A stretch of 34,918 bases of DNA, from positions 1-34,918 of the forward strand of contig JBMNOI010000027.1 of the NCBI GenBank assembly GCA_050942995.1, in the 5' to 3' direction. Below the pieces are notes generated by a model. The model did no database searches. It was not told the DNA's origin and worked only from the letters and a program-made list of their open reading frames with translations. Below are positions 32,155 to 34,918 of this stretch, one piece after another. Each line of letters begins with the position of its first letter. The stretch's first letter is position 1. The position numbers and the translations under genes were made by a program. The DNA is from JBMNOI01 sp050942995 (GTDB taxonomy: Bacteria; Chloroflexota; Anaerolineae; UBA1429).

Positions 32155-32664
32155 CTATGGCTGCGTGTCGACGGGCAATCCCGGTGGATAGGGGGCGACG
32201 TCGGGCGTGGGCCCCAGATCGGCCAGATGATCGGTCATGGTGCGCCCGGTGAGGGGATGTTTGAGATCCGGGGCAATGTCCACCAGAGGCACCAGTACCG
32301 TGTTGCGCTCCACGATGCCCGGATGGGGCACCTTCAGGCGGGGCGTCTCGATGCGCCGGTCATCGTAGAGCAGAATGTCCAGATCGATGGGGCGCGGGCC
32401 GTTACGCACTGTCCGCACCCGACCCATGTCGGCCTCGATCTTTTTGAGAGTATCCAGCAGCTCCTCGGGGGAGAGGTCGGTCTCTATCGCGCAGGCGCCG
32501 TTGAGAAAGCGGGGTTGATCGGTAATGCCCCACGGTTCGGTTTCATAGAGCGGGGAAACGGCGAGGATCCGCATTCGGGCATCGGCCATACGCCGCAGAG
32601 CCTCGCGAATATTGGCCTCACGATCTCCCAGATTTGCTCCCAGACCGATATAGACTGTCGCCAT
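32155..32664 (-). CDS. folK: 2-amino-4-hydroxy-6-hydroxymethyldihydropteridine pyrophosphokinase (HPPK)
   Basis: The protein has 169 residues. 'YIGLGANLGDREANIREAL' is the family N-terminus. SPLYETEPWG and RNGPRPIDLDILLYDD (87-102; D95 and D97 bind Mg-ATP) are diagnostic, followed by VPHPGIVERNTVLVPL and IAPD. It transfers pyrophosphate from ATP to 6-hydroxymethyl-7,8-dihydropterin, the substrate for the preceding folP product. The ATG is 2 nt after the folP stop, the last gene of the operon. It converges on the kinase/AAA/TPR gene with 5 nt between stops. Confidence 0.95.
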   Translation of the reverse strand: MATVYIGLGANLGDREANIREALRRMADARMRILAVSPLYETEPWGITDQPRFLNGACAIETDLSPEELLDTLKKIEADMGRVRTVRNGPRPIDLDILLYDDRRIETPRLKVPHPGIVERNTVLVPLVDIAPDLKHPLTGRTMTDHLADLGPTPDVAPYPPGLPVDTQP

Positions 32665-32666
32665 AG

Positions 32667-33932
32667 TCAGTCAGCCCTTGTGATTGCATCGGCCATGCGT
32701 ACCGCGCGGGCCACAGCGCGTACATCGTGTACGCGCATAATATCCGCGGCGCGACGCACTACACCGACAACGGCTGCCGCGAGCGTGCCTTCGACGCGCT
32801 CATCGGGCGGCAGATCCAGCGTGTAGCCGATAAACGACTTGCGCGAGGGCCCCAACAGAATGGGGAATCCCAGGACGCGCAATTCGTCAGCATGGTTGAG
32901 CAGAGCCAGGTTCTGATCCACCGTCTTGCCGAACCCGATCCCCGGATCGATGATGATGCGCTCGGGCGCGATGCCGGCCGCGAGGGCGTTATCGACCAAT
33001 TGCCGCAGATCCCGAACGATATCGGCCATGAGATCGTCATAGCGCACGCCCACATAGCGTCCACCGAGCCGTTCGCGCTGTTCGGCATCGTGAGGTTTGG
33101 AGCGATTGTGCATCAACACAACGGGCACGTTGCGCTCTACGGCCAGCGGCATCATTTCGGGATCCATCTGCATCGCCCACACATCGTTGATCATATTGGC
33201 GCCGGCATCCAGCGCGGCGCGGGCGACCGGGGCTTTGTAGGTGTCCACCGAGATGGGCGCATCGGTCTCTTGCCGCAACGCCCGGATGATGGGGACCACA
33301 CGCGCGATCTCGGTCTCGGCATCCACCGTGCCGGCTCCCGGGCGGGTCGACTCTCCGCCGATATCGATGATATCGGCGCCCTCCTCCAGAAAGACCATGG
33401 CCTGAGCGACGGCTCGCTTTACCATCACCTCAGGGGAGTCGGTGTCGGCAGCCAGACCGTCGCCGGAGAAGGAATCAGGCGTAACGTTGAGGATACCCAT
33501 GATGTAGGTGCGGCGCCCCCAAACGAATTCGTGACCGCCGATACAGCAGGAGGCCGCCACCGGACGGACCTCGTTGCGCAGGGCTTGTTGTAGCTCCTCG
33601 GCGAGATCATGAAGACTGGGCAGCGGCTGACGGCGAAGCACCCGGATCACGCGCCCCAGCGTACGCCGGCTCCCCATGATCAGCACATCGGTGGTATGCT
33701 CTCCTCCATGATAGACTTTGCCCGAAAGAGCGGCGTCGCCCCCCTTGGAGAGTAGCTCCTGCTTGAGGATGCTGGCGGCGGACAGCTTGAGTCCTTCGGC
33801 CCGGATGAGACAAAGGCGAGCTTTGGGCGCCATGATGCCGATTCCCTGGGGATCGGCGCCGATTGACTGCATCTCGCGCACCAGGGCAGCCGTCGAATCA
33901 CACCGCAACAAGCGCACGTTATAGCGGCTCAT
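32667..33932 (-). CDS. folP: dihydropteroate synthase with N-terminal extension
   Basis: The protein has 421 residues. The DHPS barrel begins at MGILNVTPDSFSGDG (145-159) and continues with GESTRPGA (194-200), 'DTYKAPVARAALDAGANMINDV', DPGIGFGKT (329-337) and GPSRKSFIG (361-369). It condenses DHPP with p-aminobenzoate. The first about 140 residues are an additional domain seen in some Firmicutes and Chloroflexota enzymes, with no known catalytic role that I can name. The ATG at 33932 follows GAGGAGGAGC and overlaps the TGA of the TPR lipoprotein gene as ATGA, suggesting translational coupling. Confidence 0.95.
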   Translation of the reverse strand: MSRYNVRLLRCDSTAALVREMQSIGADPQGIGIMAPKARLCLIRAEGLKLSAASILKQELLSKGGDAALSGKVYHGGEHTTDVLIMGSRRTLGRVIRVLRRQPLPSLHDLAEELQQALRNEVRPVAASCCIGGHEFVWGRRTYIMGILNVTPDSFSGDGLAADTDSPEVMVKRAVAQAMVFLEEGADIIDIGGESTRPGAGTVDAETEIARVVPIIRALRQETDAPISVDTYKAPVARAALDAGANMINDVWAMQMDPEMMPLAVERNVPVVLMHNRSKPHDAEQRERLGGRYVGVRYDDLMADIVRDLRQLVDNALAAGIAPERIIIDPGIGFGKTVDQNLALLNHADELRVLGFPILLGPSRKSFIGYTLDLPPDERVEGTLAAAVVGVVRRAADIMRVHDVRAVARAVRMADAITRAD

Positions 33933-34639
33933 TGCTCCTCCTCGATCTGCCGGATCATCTCCCCGGCATACTGACGCCATTCGGCATCGTCACTCAGCTC
34001 GATATACCGGTTCAGTGCCTCGATGGCCTCGTCGGGCATCTCTTGCGCCGCATATACGCTTCCCAGGCCGAGGTAGGGCTCGGGCAGTGTGGGGTCCAGT
34101 TCGACGGCCTGGAAGAAGGCGGATTGCGCGCCATCGATATCTGACATGGCCAGCAATACGCCTCCCAGGTTGTAGTGCAGTTCGGCATCGTCGGGTTGTT
34201 TCGAGAGGGCGGTGCGGAGGGTCTCTTCAGCCTCGTCCATGCGGCCCATCCGATAGTACACAACACCCAGATTGGCCCATGCGTCGGCATGGTCAGGGTC
34301 CAGCCTCAGCACCTCGGTCAAACTTGCCTCGGCCTCGATCAGCATTCCCTGCTGCACATAGCTGGTGGCCAGCATAAAGTGGGCGGTGACGGACTCGGGG
34401 TCAGCCTCTAGCGCCTGGCGGAGCGCCTGAGACGCGCCGGCATAGTCGTCGATCTCGATGGCAGCACGGGCCTGTTCGATGAACGGTTCCGGATCACGGC
34501 GCTCTTCTGGGGTCGGTGGTATGACGTCATCCGGGTCGGCGGGCGCCGCGCATCCCGAGAGGACGACAAGGATGCCGATCATCACAACGGGGACGAGGGC
34601 AGAGACCGTGCGCAACGCGCGGCGTACGGCATCGCTCAC
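33929..34639 (-). CDS. TPR-repeat lipoprotein in the folate operon
   Basis: The protein has 236 residues. A signal peptide ends in a perfect lipobox LSGC (Cys30). A Pro/Asp/Glu-rich linker and four to five tetratricopeptide repeats follow, for example 'TAHFMLATSYVQQGMLIEAEASLTEVLRLDPD' as the second (34-residue spacing with W/L/G/Y/A/P consensus). It would be a surface-anchored scaffold. The start is a GTG with GAGG 8 nt upstream, 3 nt after the folE stop; its stop overlaps the folP start. Why it is embedded between folE and folP is unclear; it may simply share the transcript. Confidence 0.88.
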   Translation of the reverse strand: MSDAVRRALRTVSALVPVVMIGILVVLSGCAAPADPDDVIPPTPEERRDPEPFIEQARAAIEIDDYAGASQALRQALEADPESVTAHFMLATSYVQQGMLIEAEASLTEVLRLDPDHADAWANLGVVYYRMGRMDEAEETLRTALSKQPDDAELHYNLGGVLLAMSDIDGAQSAFFQAVELDPTLPEPYLGLGSVYAAQEMPDEAIEALNRYIELSDDAEWRQYAGEMIRQIEEEQ

Positions 34640-34642
34640 GGT

Positions 34643-34918
34643 TTAACCTCGTTCCGAGTGGCCGATGAGAGACATGAACTCGGCTCGTGTTTCGGTGCGG
34701 GTGCGAAAGATGCCGCGGCTGGCCGAGGTTACGACGACGCTGCCCGGCTTGCGAATGCCGCGCATGGTCATGCAGAGATGCTCTGCCTCGACCACGATGC
34801 CCACGCCCCAGGGCTTGACATGCTCCATTATGGCATCGGCGATCTGGCTGGTCAGTCGCTCCTGAAGCTGTGGGCGACGGGCGTAGGTTTCGACGACCCG
34901 GGCGATTTTACTGATGCC
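34643..34918 (-). CDS. folE: GTP cyclohydrolase I, C-terminal part
   Basis: Ninety-one C-terminal residues are present, running off the window edge. 'GISKIARVVETYARRPQLQERL' and GVGIVVEAEHLCMTMRGIRKPGS (zinc Cys and catalytic His region), then TRAEFMSLI, are FolE signatures. The enzyme opens GTP to form dihydroneopterin triphosphate, the entry step to folate. It is the first visible gene of the minus-strand folE-TPR-folP-folK operon. Confidence 0.95.
   Translation of the reverse strand, partial: GISKIARVVETYARRPQLQERLTSQIADAIMEHVKPWGVGIVVEAEHLCMTMRGIRKPGSVVVTSASRGIFRTRTETRAEFMSLIGHSERG

Noticed and set aside
1..34918. CRISPR arrays, tRNA/rRNA genes, insertion sequences, prophage or replication origin
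   Set aside because: No regularly spaced repeats, cloverleaf-like segments, transposase or integrase motifs, or DnaA-box clusters were recognised on reading both strands.

Overview
The window is a GC-rich chromosomal segment (roughly 60% GC by eye), densely coding on both strands. I saw no rRNA, tRNA, CRISPR array, integrase or transposase. The best guess is a Chloroflexota bacterium (Anaerolineae or a relative). This rests on DUF4430-type surface proteins, serine/threonine kinase-AAA-TPR giants, a PGI of the type fused to transaldolase, and tungsten aldehyde oxidoreductase and URO-D-like proteins beside glycosidases. No marker gene fixes the taxonomy.

Layout: (1) 1-1758 holds a partial VOC protein, a methyltransferase-like gene and a nitroreductase, with good sigma70-type promoters. 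(2) 1946-4462 is a cobalamin-riboswitch operon. It encodes a lipoprotein with an alpha6/alpha6 barrel and a surface protein with a DUF4430 domain. These look like the two halves of animal intrinsic factor/transcobalamin made as separate proteins, which is the most interesting system here. (3) 4459-9620, minus strand, holds a soluble hybrid histidine kinase, sixA and pgi. (4) 9899-26864 is a carbohydrate island. It has GH106-like, GH29 and GH2 glycosidases, an FAH-family hydrolase, a ROK kinase/regulator, an aldehyde ferredoxin oxidoreductase (frameshifted), an esterase, two URO-D-like proteins, a Gfo/Idh dehydrogenase, an aldose epimerase and an enolase-superfamily sugar-acid dehydratase. Together they suggest release of rhamnose, fucose and glucuronate residues followed by non-phosphorylative oxidation, dehydration and cleavage. 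(5) 26950-32149 is a signalling run: response regulator, GAF histidine kinase, and a kinase/AAA/TPR protein. (6) 32155-34918, minus strand, is a folate operon (folE, TPR lipoprotein, folP, folK).

Two genes (AOR and GH29) have apparent single-base frameshifts near their 5' ends. These may be real lesions or assembly errors. Functions are read from motifs recognised by eye; no database search was run.
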